Below are positions 1 to 6,022 of a stretch of DNA of 13,780 nucleotides, one piece after another (within the stretch, counting starts at the first letter, position 1; every line of letters begins with the position of its first letter). Position numbers and translations under genes: made by a program. Under the pieces are notes generated by a model. That model saw only the letters and a list, made by a program, of their open reading frames with translations, was not told where the DNA came from and made no database searches. Source of the stretch: Bryobacterales bacterium (GTDB lineage: Bacteria; Acidobacteriota; Terriglobia; Bryobacterales; Bryobacteraceae); assembly GCA_003132865.1 (NCBI GenBank), contig PKYZ01000368.1:1634-15413 (forward strand). Direction: 5' to 3'.

Positions 1-34
1 CGCCATTGCCCTGCCCCACAATTTGCGCCGCGCT

Positions 35-859
35 TCACAAATCCTCCAATCGATCGAATAACTCCACCACCATGGCCAGGGAAAACTCCGGCGCCTCTTT
101 CAACTCCAGCAGCAGCGGATACTGGTCCGTGCGCGTGCGCAGCAGGTCCATCGTCTTCTTCCAGTCGATGCTCCCGCCTTCGGCCCGTAGCGGAAACAGG
201 TGCTGGTCCGCCTTGCCGTCGTTGTCGTGGATGTGCGTGGAGCGGATGCGGTCTTTCATCACGTTGAAGGCGGCCTCAACGCCTTCGCCGATGTTGGCAT
301 GCCCCACATCGAACACGAACTTCAAATCCAGGTGCGTCTGCTCCAGGAAAAGCATCAGGCGCTCGCCGCTCGAAAGAGCGTTGGGAATATTCTCCAGCAG
401 GACCTCGACTCCCCGCTGGCGCGCGAAAAGGCTGATCTGCTCGAGCGCCGAAAAGGCCGCGTCGACAGCCCGCTCGGAATACTCTTCGCCGGAGACGCCG
501 ATGTGCTGGACCATGTACTTGAATGGAATCGTCTCGGCGATTTCCAGCGCGCGCTTGATCTCATCGACCATTTCCAGGCGCTTGCCTTTTACCGGTTCGG
601 TGATGGTGATCACCGATTGCGGCCCCGAGCGGCCCCAGAATTCGTCGTTGTGCATGGGCGCGTGAATGGAATGAAGCTTCAAATCCGAGTCGTCAAACCA
701 GTGGCCCAATTCGGCGATTTGGGCGCGATCGCGGTAGTCCAGGTGCTGCCGCGCGCAGAAGATTTCCACCGCCGGAATCCCCGCGTGCTGCACCTTGTCG
801 AGTTGCGCAACTGTCAGCCGGTGATTGATGAACAGGTGCGTGGAAAGAACGTGATGCAT
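35..859 (-). CDS. Sugar phosphate isomerase/epimerase-like TIM-barrel protein
   Basis: A 274-residue protein of the xylose-isomerase-like TIM-barrel superfamily (AP endonuclease 2 fold), whose members isomerise or epimerise sugars and related cyclic substrates with a divalent metal. The metal-ligand pattern is visible: Glu156 in LLENIPN, Asp184 and His187 in FDVGHAN, His209/His211 in STHIHDND and Glu252 in LLLELKE; His63 and His66 in KLHSIHAP fit the active-site rim. There is no signal peptide, so it should be cytoplasmic. I chose the ATG at 859, giving MHHVLSTHLF, because it starts on the first barrel strand, lies 2 bp after the stop of the upstream gamma-glutamyltransferase gene, and has AAAGGA 8 nt in front. 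The reading frame is open further upstream but would only antisense-extend into that gene. The exact substrate cannot be read from the sequence. It is the last visible gene of the minus-strand operon. Confidence 0.88.
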   Translation of the reverse strand: MHHVLSTHLFINHRLTVAQLDKVQHAGIPAVEIFCARQHLDYRDRAQIAELGHWFDDSDLKLHSIHAPMHNDEFWGRSGPQSVITITEPVKGKRLEMVDEIKRALEIAETIPFKYMVQHIGVSGEEYSERAVDAAFSALEQISLFARQRGVEVLLENIPNALSSGERLMLFLEQTHLDLKFVFDVGHANIGEGVEAAFNVMKDRIRSTHIHDNDGKADQHLFPLRAEGGSIDWKKTMDLLRTRTDQYPLLLELKEAPEFSLAMVVELFDRLEDL

Positions 860-861
860 TC

Positions 862-2523
862 TTAGTATCCTTTGGCGGCGCCCTCGGTGCGCGGATCGGC
901 CGCGCCTTCCAGCCACCCATCGCGCGCCTGAATGGCGGCCATTTCGCCGATGCCGCCGACGATCTTCACCTGGTGGCCGCGGGCCTTCAGCAGCGCGATG
1001 GTGTCGGGCGAGAAGCCGCGCTCCATCACGAGCTGATCCGGCAGCCATTGGTGATGGATGCGCGGCCAGTCGACGGCGTCCTGTACGTTCATTCCGAAAT
1101 CCACCACGTTGACGAGCACCTGTAAAACGCTGTTGATGATGGTGGGACCGCCGGGCGTGCCCAGCACGAGGTCGAGCTTGCCGCCGCGCGTCACGATGGT
1201 GGGAGTCATCGAAGAGAGCGGCCGTTTGCGCGGCTGAATGGCGTTGGCTTCGCCCTGCACCAGGCCGAAAGCGTTGGGCTCGCCGGGCTTGGCGGCGAAA
1301 TCGTCCATCTCGTCGTTGAGCAGGAAACCAAGTCCGGGCGCGGTCACGCCATCGCCGTATCCGAAGTTCAGCGTGTAAGTGACGGCGATCGCATTGCCGT
1401 CCGCATCTACGATCGAGTAGTGCGTGGTCTCGCTGCTTTCGGCCCCCAGCGGCTTGCCGTGAATCTGCGAGCTGGGCGTGGCGTGTTCCGGATCGATCGA
1501 CTTTCGCAACTGCGCAATGTAGGCCCGGTCCAGCAGGCCCGCGAGCGGCACCTTCACGAAGTCCGGATCTCCCATGGAGGCGGCCCGGTCGGCGAAATAC
1601 CGGCGCATGGTCTCGGCCAGGTAGTGCAGTTCGGCGGCCGATCCCGCTCCCGATTTCTCGTATCCCGAGCCTTCCAGCACGCCCAGCATCTGCAGGATGC
1701 CGGGTCCGCCGGAGCTGGGCGGCGGCGCCGTAATAATGTCATAGCCGCGATAGCTGCCGGTCAGCGCCTGGCGCTCCACCACGGCATAATCTCTTAGATC
1801 CGCCAGCGTGACAAGCCCGCCGTGGCGCTCCATGTCGGCGGCCAGCAGGCGCGCCGTCTCGCCTTCATAGAAATCGCGCGCGCCTTGCTCCCGGATGCGC
1901 TGCAGCGTGCGCGCCAGTTCGGGCTGCACGAACGTTTCGCCGGCTTCGTAAGGTTTGCCGTCGCGCAGGAAAATGCGCTTCGATTCCGGGAATCGTCCCA
2001 GCAGGCCGGCCGACCCGCGCAGGGAATTCGCGAACCCGTACGAGATCGGGAAACCTTTTTCAGCCAGCGCTGCCGCGGGCGCCACCACGTCCGCCCAAGG
2101 CTTCCGGCCATACTTCTTCGATGCGTACTCGAAGCCGCGCACCGACCCCGGAACCCCGGCCGCGCGATAGCCCACCACGCTGTCCTCGGTGGCCTTGCCG
2201 GAGGCGTCCAGATACATGTTGCGCGACGCTTTTTGCGGCGCGCGCTCGCGAAAGTCGATGAAAGTGGAGCGGCCATCGGCAAACCGCACCAGCATGAATC
2301 CGCCGCCGCCGATGTTGCCCGCCGAGGGATGCGTGACCGCCAGCGCGAACCCCACCGCCACGGCCGCATCCACTGCGTTGCCGCCCGCTTCAAGCACTGC
2401 GACTCCGGCGTCGGTGGCGTGCTGCTCCGCTGTGACCACCATGGCATGCCGCGCGTGTACCGGCTGCGCCGCCCAAGCGGGCACAGCGAGAGCCAGCCAC
2501 GACACCCACACCAGTTTTCGCAT
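862..2523 (-). CDS. ggt: Gamma-glutamyltransferase (gamma-glutamyltranspeptidase), secreted
   Basis: A 553-residue Ntn-hydrolase precursor that cleaves the gamma-glutamyl bond of glutathione and related compounds outside the cytoplasm. Residues 1-18 form a signal peptide with a cleavage site after AWA. The self-processing/nucleophile threonine is Thr366 in the ETTHYS motif, which would split the chain into large and small subunits. Other family landmarks are present: Arg92 in DFRERAP, Asn386 in YTLNFG, Asp407/Asp408 in EMDDF, the LSSM serines (437-438) and the GTPGGP oxyanion loop (455-460). A lid-loop segment follows MDDF, as in Escherichia coli GGT. Length is normal for the family. I start at the ATG at 2523 rather than the in-frame GTG at 2529, because a TAGAAT hexamer ends only 3 nt before that GTG, and because the ATG gives a clean MRK signal peptide. 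It follows rlmB by 31 bp and precedes the TIM-barrel gene by 2 bp. A periplasmic role in glutathione or peptide scavenging is inferred from the family. Confidence 0.95.
   Translation of the reverse strand: MRKLVWVSWLALAVPAWAAQPVHARHAMVVTAEQHATDAGVAVLEAGGNAVDAAVAVGFALAVTHPSAGNIGGGGFMLVRFADGRSTFIDFRERAPQKASRNMYLDASGKATEDSVVGYRAAGVPGSVRGFEYASKKYGRKPWADVVAPAAALAEKGFPISYGFANSLRGSAGLLGRFPESKRIFLRDGKPYEAGETFVQPELARTLQRIREQGARDFYEGETARLLAADMERHGGLVTLADLRDYAVVERQALTGSYRGYDIITAPPPSSGGPGILQMLGVLEGSGYEKSGAGSAAELHYLAETMRRYFADRAASMGDPDFVKVPLAGLLDRAYIAQLRKSIDPEHATPSSQIHGKPLGAESSETTHYSIVDADGNAIAVTYTLNFGYGDGVTAPGLGFLLNDEMDDFAAKPGEPNAFGLVQGEANAIQPRKRPLSSMTPTIVTRGGKLDLVLGTPGGPTIINSVLQVLVNVVDFGMNVQDAVDWPRIHHQWLPDQLVMERGFSPDTIALLKARGHQVKIVGGIGEMAAIQARDGWLEGAADPRTEGAAKGY
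868..873 (-). promoter_or_regulatory. Ribosome binding site for the TIM-barrel gene
   Basis: AAAGGA on the minus strand, 8 nt before the ATG at 859. It lies inside the final codons of the upstream gamma-glutamyltransferase gene, so the two genes are probably translated from one message. It decides the start against the longer open frame. Confidence 0.6.
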
Positions 2524-2532
2524 AGACACTTG

Positions 2533-2538
2533 ATTCTA
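2533..2538 (-). promoter_or_regulatory. Candidate -10 element before ggt
   Basis: TAGAAT on the minus strand, 9 nt before the ATG at 2523, in a short AT-richer gap between rlmB and ggt. No Shine-Dalgarno sequence is visible, so an internal promoter giving a very short leader is possible. A good -35 is not apparent. Confidence 0.3.
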
Positions 2539-2554
2539 CTATGAGGCGGGTTTT

Positions 2555-3271
2555 CTATTTCTGAGGGCGCCGCCGTTTGCTCTCGAACAGCACGATGCCG
2601 GCGGCCACCGACACATTCAATGACGGAATGTGGCCTTCCATGGGAATGCGCACCAACACATCGCAATGCTTGCGCACCTGCTCGTGCAAGCCCTGGCCTT
2701 CGCCGCCGAACACCAGGACCGTGGGCGCGTGGTAGTCCACCGCATCGTAATCCTCGGCGCCCCGCTCGTCCAGGCCGTAGATCCAGTAGCCCCGTTCCTT
2801 CAATTGTTCGAGCGTGCGATTGATGTTGGTGGCGCGCACTACGGGCAGGTACTCAAGCGCTCCGGCGGCGGCCTTGGCAACTACGTCGGTAAGCCCCACC
2901 GCGCGCCGTTCGGGGATGACGACACCGCCCGCGCCGGCGGCGTGCGCCGTGCGGACGATGGCGCCGAGATTGTGCGGATCCTCCACGCCATCCAGCACCA
3001 CCAACAACTGCGCGGAGGGCGCCACGTCGTCCAGTTCGGCGTAGCGCTGGGGAGCCCCCATGGCGACCACGCCTTGATGCGCCGGCGTGCCGGCCAGGCG
3101 GTCGAGTCCGTTGCGTTCCTCGAACCGTACGGACACCGACGCGCGGCGCGCCAAGTCGATGATCTCCTGCAATCGCGCGCCGGCCGCGCCCTTGGCGACC
3201 AGGATGCGATCAAGGGGGCGGCCCGCTTTGAGGCTTTCGAGTACGGGATTGATGCCGCTGAGTATGGCCAT
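2555..3271 (-). CDS. rlmB: 23S rRNA (guanosine-2'-O-)-methyltransferase RlmB, SpoU/TrmH family
   Basis: A 238-residue SPOUT methyltransferase that transfers a methyl group from S-adenosylmethionine to a ribose 2'-OH; RlmB acts on G2251 of the 23S rRNA peptidyl-transferase loop. The N-terminal substrate-binding domain (about residues 1-75) begins ILSGINPVLESL and contains HQGVVA, as in RlmB. The catalytic domain shows all three SpoU motifs: motif 1 DPHNLGAIVRT (98-108, Asn101 and Arg107), motif 2 FGGEGQGL (188-195, Glu191) and motif 3 IPMEGHIPSLNVSVA (209-223). These fold into the trefoil knot. Length is typical. Start ATG at 3271 has a weak AAGG 5-6 nt upstream and lies 6 bp after the AhpD-like gene, so it is probably cotranscribed. 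A TrmH-family relative with another rRNA or tRNA target cannot be excluded, but the N-terminal domain favours RlmB. Confidence 0.92.
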   Translation of the reverse strand: MAILSGINPVLESLKAGRPLDRILVAKGAAGARLQEIIDLARRASVSVRFEERNGLDRLAGTPAHQGVVAMGAPQRYAELDDVAPSAQLLVVLDGVEDPHNLGAIVRTAHAAGAGGVVIPERRAVGLTDVVAKAAAGALEYLPVVRATNINRTLEQLKERGYWIYGLDERGAEDYDAVDYHAPTVLVFGGEGQGLHEQVRKHCDVLVRIPMEGHIPSLNVSVAAGIVLFESKRRRPQK

Positions 3272-3277
3272 CGGGCC

Positions 3278-3784
3278 TTACTGCTCGGGTACCAGGCCCA
3301 GCCCGTTGTTGAACCGGTTGGTGAGGTTCGCCAGGGCCGCGATTAGCGTGATCTCGACAATCTGTTCGTCGTTGTAATGCTCGTGGAGCGCATCGCGCGT
3401 TTGTGCGGCGTCCGCCGTGCGCGTCAGCTCGCGGGCATATTGGATGGCGGCGCGTTCGGGTGCGCCGAAGCCGCCGTCCTGCCCGGCCTGGAGCCCGCGC
3501 ATTTCGTCTTCCGTGACGCCCGCCTTGCGCCCCGATGCCGTGTGCGCGGCCGTGCAGTAGGCGCATTTGTTGGTGTACGACACCGTCAGGTAAACGAGTT
3601 CCTTGGTGCGCCGGTCCACGGACCCCGGACCCATGATGGAGCCGTAGAAAGGCACGAAGTGTTTCAGCACCTCGGGCCGGTTGGCCATGGTGCGAAAGAA
3701 ATGATTGGCGCGGTTGGAGCGCTTCTCCAGGTCGGCTAAGAATTCATTTTGCGCCGGTTCGACGAGTTTGATCGTGGTTGCCAT
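3278..3784 (-). CDS. AhpD-like carboxymuconolactone decarboxylase-family protein
   Basis: A 168-residue all-helical protein of the AhpD/CMD superfamily. The hallmark redox motif is intact: Glu62 in KELVYLTVS, Cys74 and Cys77 in CAYC, and His81 in TAAH, the relay used by AhpD-like alkylhydroperoxidases. That points to peroxide reduction or a thiol-based redox role in the cytoplasm rather than lactone decarboxylation. A second helical segment with ERAAIQYARELT (110-121) is typical of the family. The gene starts at ATG 3784, 39 bp downstream of the cysteine-motif gene and 6 bp upstream of rlmB. There is no Shine-Dalgarno; a TATACT hexamer lies 6 nt before the start. The electron donor is not encoded nearby. 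Its position beside the thiol/glutathione-related ggt gene may be meaningful, but this is inference. Confidence 0.88.
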   Translation of the reverse strand: MATTIKLVEPAQNEFLADLEKRSNRANHFFRTMANRPEVLKHFVPFYGSIMGPGSVDRRTKELVYLTVSYTNKCAYCTAAHTASGRKAGVTEDEMRGLQAGQDGGFGAPERAAIQYARELTRTADAAQTRDALHEHYNDEQIVEITLIAALANLTNRFNNGLGLVPEQ

Positions 3785-3790
3785 GTACCC

Positions 3791-3796
3791 AGTATA
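3791..3796 (-). promoter_or_regulatory. Candidate -10 element before the AhpD-like gene
   Basis: TATACT on the minus strand, 6 nt before the ATG at 3784. A transcript starting from it would be leaderless, matching the absence of a Shine-Dalgarno sequence. The expected -35 position falls in the palindrome at 3802-3819 and has no consensus match. Confidence 0.35.
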
Positions 3797-3801
3797 GGTG
3801 G

Positions 3802-3819
3802 CACAGGCTTCATCCTGTG
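3802..3819. repeat. Short palindromic hairpin (CACAGG-6-CCTGTG)
   Basis: A perfect 6-bp inverted repeat, CACAGG and CCTGTG, with a 6-nt loop, filling most of the gap between the cysteine-motif gene and the AhpD-like gene. It resembles dispersed palindromic units found between genes, but no second copy exists in this window. It could be an RNA hairpin in the operon transcript. No T-run follows, so it is not a classic terminator. Confidence 0.4.
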
Positions 3820-3823
3820 AACG

Positions 3824-4231
3824 CTACGCGCTGCCCAACGGCGAAGCGTAACGGATGCGAATGTCGTGGTGATAATAATCCGAATTAGCGAACTTTTCCT
3901 GGAAGATGCGTTCCCAGCGGGCGTTCTCCTGGCAGTTGCGGCATTGGCCGCAATGGCAGCGCCCGGAGGCGCGCCGGGACTTCGCCGGCTGGCCTTGTGG
4001 AACGGGATCCACCCGGGGCGGTGCGGCAACCGCAGCCTTTCGCGGTTCTGGAGTAGCGTCGCACTCTGGCGCGGTCCCGGGCATGGTCTCCCGCGGGAGC
4101 AACTCGCTCGCGGTACCCGCGCCCCGCCGGCGTCCGGACGTCGAACGCAGGGCGCTGAAGGCGTAAAGCACTTCGCCGAAGGTCGCCAACTCCAACCCGG
4201 TTGACGGAAGTGCTGTCGATTCGTTGACCAT
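3824..4231 (-). CDS. Conserved-motif protein of unknown function with CxCxxCxxC cluster
   Basis: A 135-residue protein without an assigned function. The N-terminal two thirds (about residues 1-85) are low-complexity, rich in Ala, Pro, Arg, Ser and Thr, and probably disordered. The C-terminal part holds a tight cysteine cluster, Cys92, Cys94, Cys97 and Cys100 in CHCGQCRNC, followed by ENARWERIFQEKFA (102-115), DYY and a charged tail. The cluster could bind one zinc ion or an iron-sulfur centre; I recall similar short cysteine-plus-NARWERIF tails in acidobacterial proteins but know no described role. ATG at 4231 has GAGGAGG 12 nt upstream. It is first in the minus-strand operon, directly behind the promoter at 4283-4311 and a palindrome, so it may be a regulator of its own operon, though no recognisable DNA-binding fold is seen. 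The overlapping plus-strand open frames are shadows. Confidence 0.68.
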   Translation of the reverse strand: MVNESTALPSTGLELATFGEVLYAFSALRSTSGRRRGAGTASELLPRETMPGTAPECDATPEPRKAAVAAPPRVDPVPQGQPAKSRRASGRCHCGQCRNCQENARWERIFQEKFANSDYYHHDIRIRYASPLGSA

Positions 4232-4243
4232 TGGAACTATGAA

Positions 4244-4250
4244 CCTCCTC
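4244..4250 (-). promoter_or_regulatory. Ribosome binding site GAGGAGG
   Basis: GAGGAGG on the minus strand, 12 nt before the ATG at 4231. The match to the anti-Shine-Dalgarno is strong but the spacing is long. It supports the reality and start of the cysteine-motif gene. Confidence 0.55.
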
Positions 4251-4258
4251 TGGCCAAG

Positions 4259-4272
4259 CGGTTAATTAACCG
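4259..4272. promoter_or_regulatory. Perfect 14-bp palindrome, candidate operator
   Basis: CGGTTAATTAACCG is self-complementary over 14 bp. It starts about 10 nt downstream of the -10 hexamer at 4283-4288 on the minus strand, i.e. over the first transcribed bases, which is where a repressor would block the operon promoter. It is AT-rich inside a GC-rich sequence, so chance is unlikely. The protein that would bind it is unknown. Confidence 0.5.
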
Positions 4273-4282
4273 TGAATTCAAA

Positions 4283-4311
4283 ATGATATCCCGAAAGAAT
4301 TTCAAGTTCAA
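4283..4311 (-). promoter_or_regulatory. Sigma70-type promoter of the minus-strand operon
   Basis: On the minus strand: -35 TTGAAC (plus 4306-4311), 17-nt spacer, -10 TATCAT (plus 4283-4288). Four of six bases match the -35 consensus, five of six match the -10, and spacing is optimal. The predicted start is near 4276, with a 40-50 nt leader before the cysteine-motif gene containing the palindrome and the RBS. Confidence 0.6.
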
Positions 4312-4543
4312 TATGTAAGATTAACCAAGGATAACTTTATTGGATGGGAAAGCCCAACATCGGGCCGGATTGGCAGGCTGTCTGACGCTGGAAGCCCCTC
4401 TTCGGCAATTGAAAAGACGCTATATTTGGATAAGAAAAGGAAACCGTATTTGCGAGCGGCCCCTGGAACCGTGCAACCCCCTCTCGCTCCCGGCCCAAGC
4501 GAGCCGGCCCGCGGACATCGGACGGTGGTAGACTCGAAATTGC
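4312..4543. other. Intergenic region between divergent genes
   Basis: Together with 4232-4311 this makes a 312-bp divergent spacer between the minus-strand operon and the Uma2 gene. The half nearest the operon is AT-rich and holds its promoter; the Uma2-proximal half is GC-rich. TTGAAA at 4409-4414 followed 16 nt later by TAAGAA is a poor promoter candidate for the Uma2 gene. I see no RNA gene or repeat here. Confidence 0.4.
4529..4534 (+). promoter_or_regulatory. Candidate -10 element before the Uma2 gene
   Basis: TAGACT, 9 nt before the ATG at 4544, with no Shine-Dalgarno sequence between. It fits a short-leader transcript; no -35 match is seen. Confidence 0.3.
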
Positions 4544-5068
4544 ATGGCAACCACAACCATCGTGCCGGTGGAAGAATACCTGCGCACCAGCTACGACCCC
4601 GATATGGAGTACGTGGATGGCGCATTGCTGGAGCGGAACGTGGGCGAGCGTAGACACAGCCGTCTGCAATTTCTGATTGGACTGGAATTGGGCCCGCGCG
4701 AGCAGGGGCGCTTCCATACCTATACCGAGCAGCGCGTGCGGGTCTTGCCGCAGCCCAGGTATCGCGTTCCCGATCTATGCGTGATGGCTTTGCCGTATCA
4801 ACGCGAGTCCGTTTTCACGCACCCGCCGCACTTGATCATCGAGATTCTGTCCCCAGATGACGAGCCGGCCGACATGCTGGAGAAGATCGCCGATTATCTG
4901 AAGTTCGGCGTCCCGCACATATGGATCCCCGACCCCTACCGCCGCCGCCTTCAGGTAGCCGACCGCGACGGCCTGCATGACCGGCCGGATCTGGTCGTCG
5001 AGACCGATTTAGCCGGCCGCCTGGATTTCGGCGAGTTGTTTGCCAAGCTGGACGAGTCGAGCGAGTAA
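4544..5068 (+). CDS. Uma2 family endonuclease (DUF820, PD-(D/E)XK fold)
   Basis: A 174-residue protein of the Uma2 family, predicted restriction-endonuclease-fold nucleases that occur in many copies in cyanobacteria, acidobacteria and other lineages, with no established physiological role. Visible landmarks: the N-terminal helix VEEYLRTSYD and strand MEYVDGALLERNVGERRHSRL (start at residue 21), the catalytic aspartate Asp77 in YRVPDLCVM, Glu100 in LIIEILSPDD, and the helix MLEKIADYLKFGVPHIWIPDP (111-131), where Lys114 is a candidate for the displaced catalytic lysine. Length is normal. ATG 4544 has no Shine-Dalgarno but a TAGACT hexamer 9 nt upstream. It lies 42 bp before hicB on the same strand but is probably an independent unit. 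Confidence 0.88.
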   Translation: MATTTIVPVEEYLRTSYDPDMEYVDGALLERNVGERRHSRLQFLIGLELGPREQGRFHTYTEQRVRVLPQPRYRVPDLCVMALPYQRESVFTHPPHLIIEILSPDDEPADMLEKIADYLKFGVPHIWIPDPYRRRLQVADRDGLHDRPDLVVETDLAGRLDFGELFAKLDESSE

Positions 5069-5094
5069 GATTCCGATTCGGGCCTGGAACGGCG

Positions 5095-5100
5095 TAGAAT
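5095..5100 (+). promoter_or_regulatory. Candidate -10 element before hicB
   Basis: TAGAAT, 10 nt before the hicB ATG at 5111. Together with the lack of a clear Shine-Dalgarno it suggests a short-leader transcript for the hicBA pair; no good -35 is present. Confidence 0.3.
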
Positions 5101-5110
5101 AAGAACTGGC

Positions 5111-5323
5111 ATGCATCTCGACGATTATAAGGTCGTGCTGTACCGCAACCAGCCAGACGGGTGGGTCGCGGAGATCCCCGCCATCCCAGGCTGTTATGCG
5201 CTTATGATGACGCGGGAAGACGCCTTGGCAGAACTTGAACGCGTGTTCGAGATGATTGCCGCCGAGCACCGTGACCGAGGTGTGGCCCTCCCGGCAGACA
5301 CAACCGAAATCGTGCATGCCTAG
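5111..5323 (+). CDS. hicB: HicB-like antitoxin (minimal type)
   Basis: A 70-residue HicB-fold protein, the expected antitoxin that neutralises HicA by blocking its active site. The family core is clear: YKVVLYRNQPDGWVAEIP (6-23), then the PGC turn at 26-28, MTREDALAELERVFEMI (33-49) and a terminal GVALP (57-61). It ends shortly after that, so the C-terminal ribbon-helix-helix or helix-turn-helix domain that many HicB proteins use to autoregulate is absent. Autoregulation would therefore need another mechanism. Its last codons overlap the hicA start by 8 bp (ATGCCTAG), which indicates translational coupling. Antitoxin-first gene order is common for such short HicB proteins. Confidence 0.85.
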   Translation: MHLDDYKVVLYRNQPDGWVAEIPAIPGCYALMMTREDALAELERVFEMIAAEHRDRGVALPADTTEIVHA

Positions 5324-5531
5324 CGGCCGGGCAGAGGAGTTTCGCCGCGTAGCCGTGCGCCTCGGGTTTGAACTACAGCGTCAGGCTGGAAGTCACGAGC
5401 GGTGGGTTCATCCGGACGGTCGCGGGGCCACCATTCCAGACCACGGCGGACGTGAGATCGGCCCCCCGCTCTTCTATCGGATTCTTGGGCAGCTCGGGAT
5501 CGGCGTGAAGGAGTTTCGAAAGCTTAAATAG
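5316..5531 (+). CDS. hicA: HicA-like mRNA interferase toxin
   Basis: A 71-residue HicA-family toxin with a dsRNA-binding-like fold that cleaves mRNA independently of the ribosome. The catalytic histidine is His27 in RQAGSHERWVHP, followed by the strand RGATIPDHGGREIG (36-49) and the helix FYRILGQLGI (53-62), all in the family order. I start at ATG 5316, which overlaps the hicB stop and gives a normal-length protein, not at the earlier in-frame codon at 5256 that would overlap hicB extensively. It ends 16 bp before the duplicated polA tail and converges with it. Confidence 0.85.
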   Translation: MPSGRAEEFRRVAVRLGFELQRQAGSHERWVHPDGRGATIPDHGGREIGPPLFYRILGQLGIGVKEFRKLK

Positions 5532-5547
5532 GCGGCGGAGCGGGGCC

Positions 5548-5630
5548 TTACTTCGCGTCGCGCCAGTTGTCCCCGATCCCCACATCCACCAGCAACGGCG
5601 CTTCCAGCCGGTAGATGTGCTCCATCACGC
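5548..5630 (-). pseudogene. Displaced duplicate of the polA 3' end
   Basis: The minus strand encodes the last 25 codons and stop of a DNA polymerase I (starting MEHIYRLEAPLLVD and ending DNWRDAK), almost identical to the end of the intact polA in the same orientation. Over 83 bp there are 10 mismatches to 8369-8451 (about 88% identity); at the protein level 22 of 25 residues agree, with Q/H, V/I and V/A changes. Similarity begins abruptly at the methionine and stops at the stop codon. It has more G/C at third positions than the copy attached to polA. Taken with 2.8 kb of unrelated DNA between the copies, this is a gene-end duplication, not a working gene. Confidence 0.85.
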
Positions 5631-6020
5631 TGTCCCCGCTGTTGCGCCGGCGCGAAAGGCTGGCCGGTCGTATTTGAAGCGCTTGCCCGGTAGCACTGTA
5701 AAACCGATTGTCCCGTGGAGCGACTCGCAAGTGTCCGACGAGACCGTGATCTCCGCAGTCCACCTGCCGACATCCAGAAGACCGACCTGCTCTGTCATAT
5801 TCCGTGAGGCCCAAAGGTTGTTATCGCGATCGATCTGCATCAGGACAAAATACCGGCTTTCATTTCCGACGAGCGACACAGACGAACTAATATCGCTGCT
5901 TTCCAGCCTCCCCTCGGGATCGTTCTTCGAGAGCCATGTAGCCTGTTCCACGGTAAACTGTGTTCCAACCGCATGAATATACCTGATCCTCGCCGTGACA
6001 TTACTCGCCGTGTTCGCCAC
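5625..6020 (-). CDS. Probable frameshifted C-terminal beta domain of the deaminase-TIR protein
   Basis: A 131-residue frame starting at GTG 6020, 2 bp after the stop of the 750-residue gene and shifted relative to it. There is no Shine-Dalgarno. It reads as a beta-sandwich-like domain, with NVTARIRYIHAVGTQF (7-22), a strand SSSVSLVGNESRYFVLMQI, GRWTAEITVSS and FTVLPGKRFKYDRPAF. The end of the upstream gene (PQLVEIRNT) is the natural first strand of this domain: removing one AC unit from the (AC)4 run at 6029-6036 joins the two frames as RNTQVAVANTASNV and yields one protein of about 882 residues. So this is most likely the broken-off C-terminus of one gene, by mutation, sequencing error or slippage. 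It could instead be a translationally coupled second protein. Its stop codon lies just inside the duplicated polA tail. Confidence 0.6.
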   Translation of the reverse strand: MANTASNVTARIRYIHAVGTQFTVEQATWLSKNDPEGRLESSDISSSVSLVGNESRYFVLMQIDRDNNLWASRNMTEQVGLLDVGRWTAEITVSSDTCESLHGTIGFTVLPGKRFKYDRPAFRAGATAGTA

Positions 6021-6022
6021 TG

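Noticed and set aside
1822..2544. 240-codon plus-strand open frame, with others over 35-3346
   Set aside because: Antisense shadows of ggt, rlmB and the TIM-barrel gene, with no family resemblance and skewed composition.
4308..4717. Two minus-strand open frames upstream of and overlapping the Uma2 gene
   Set aside because: They are antisense to the start of a well-supported Uma2 gene and have no motif or ribosome binding site.
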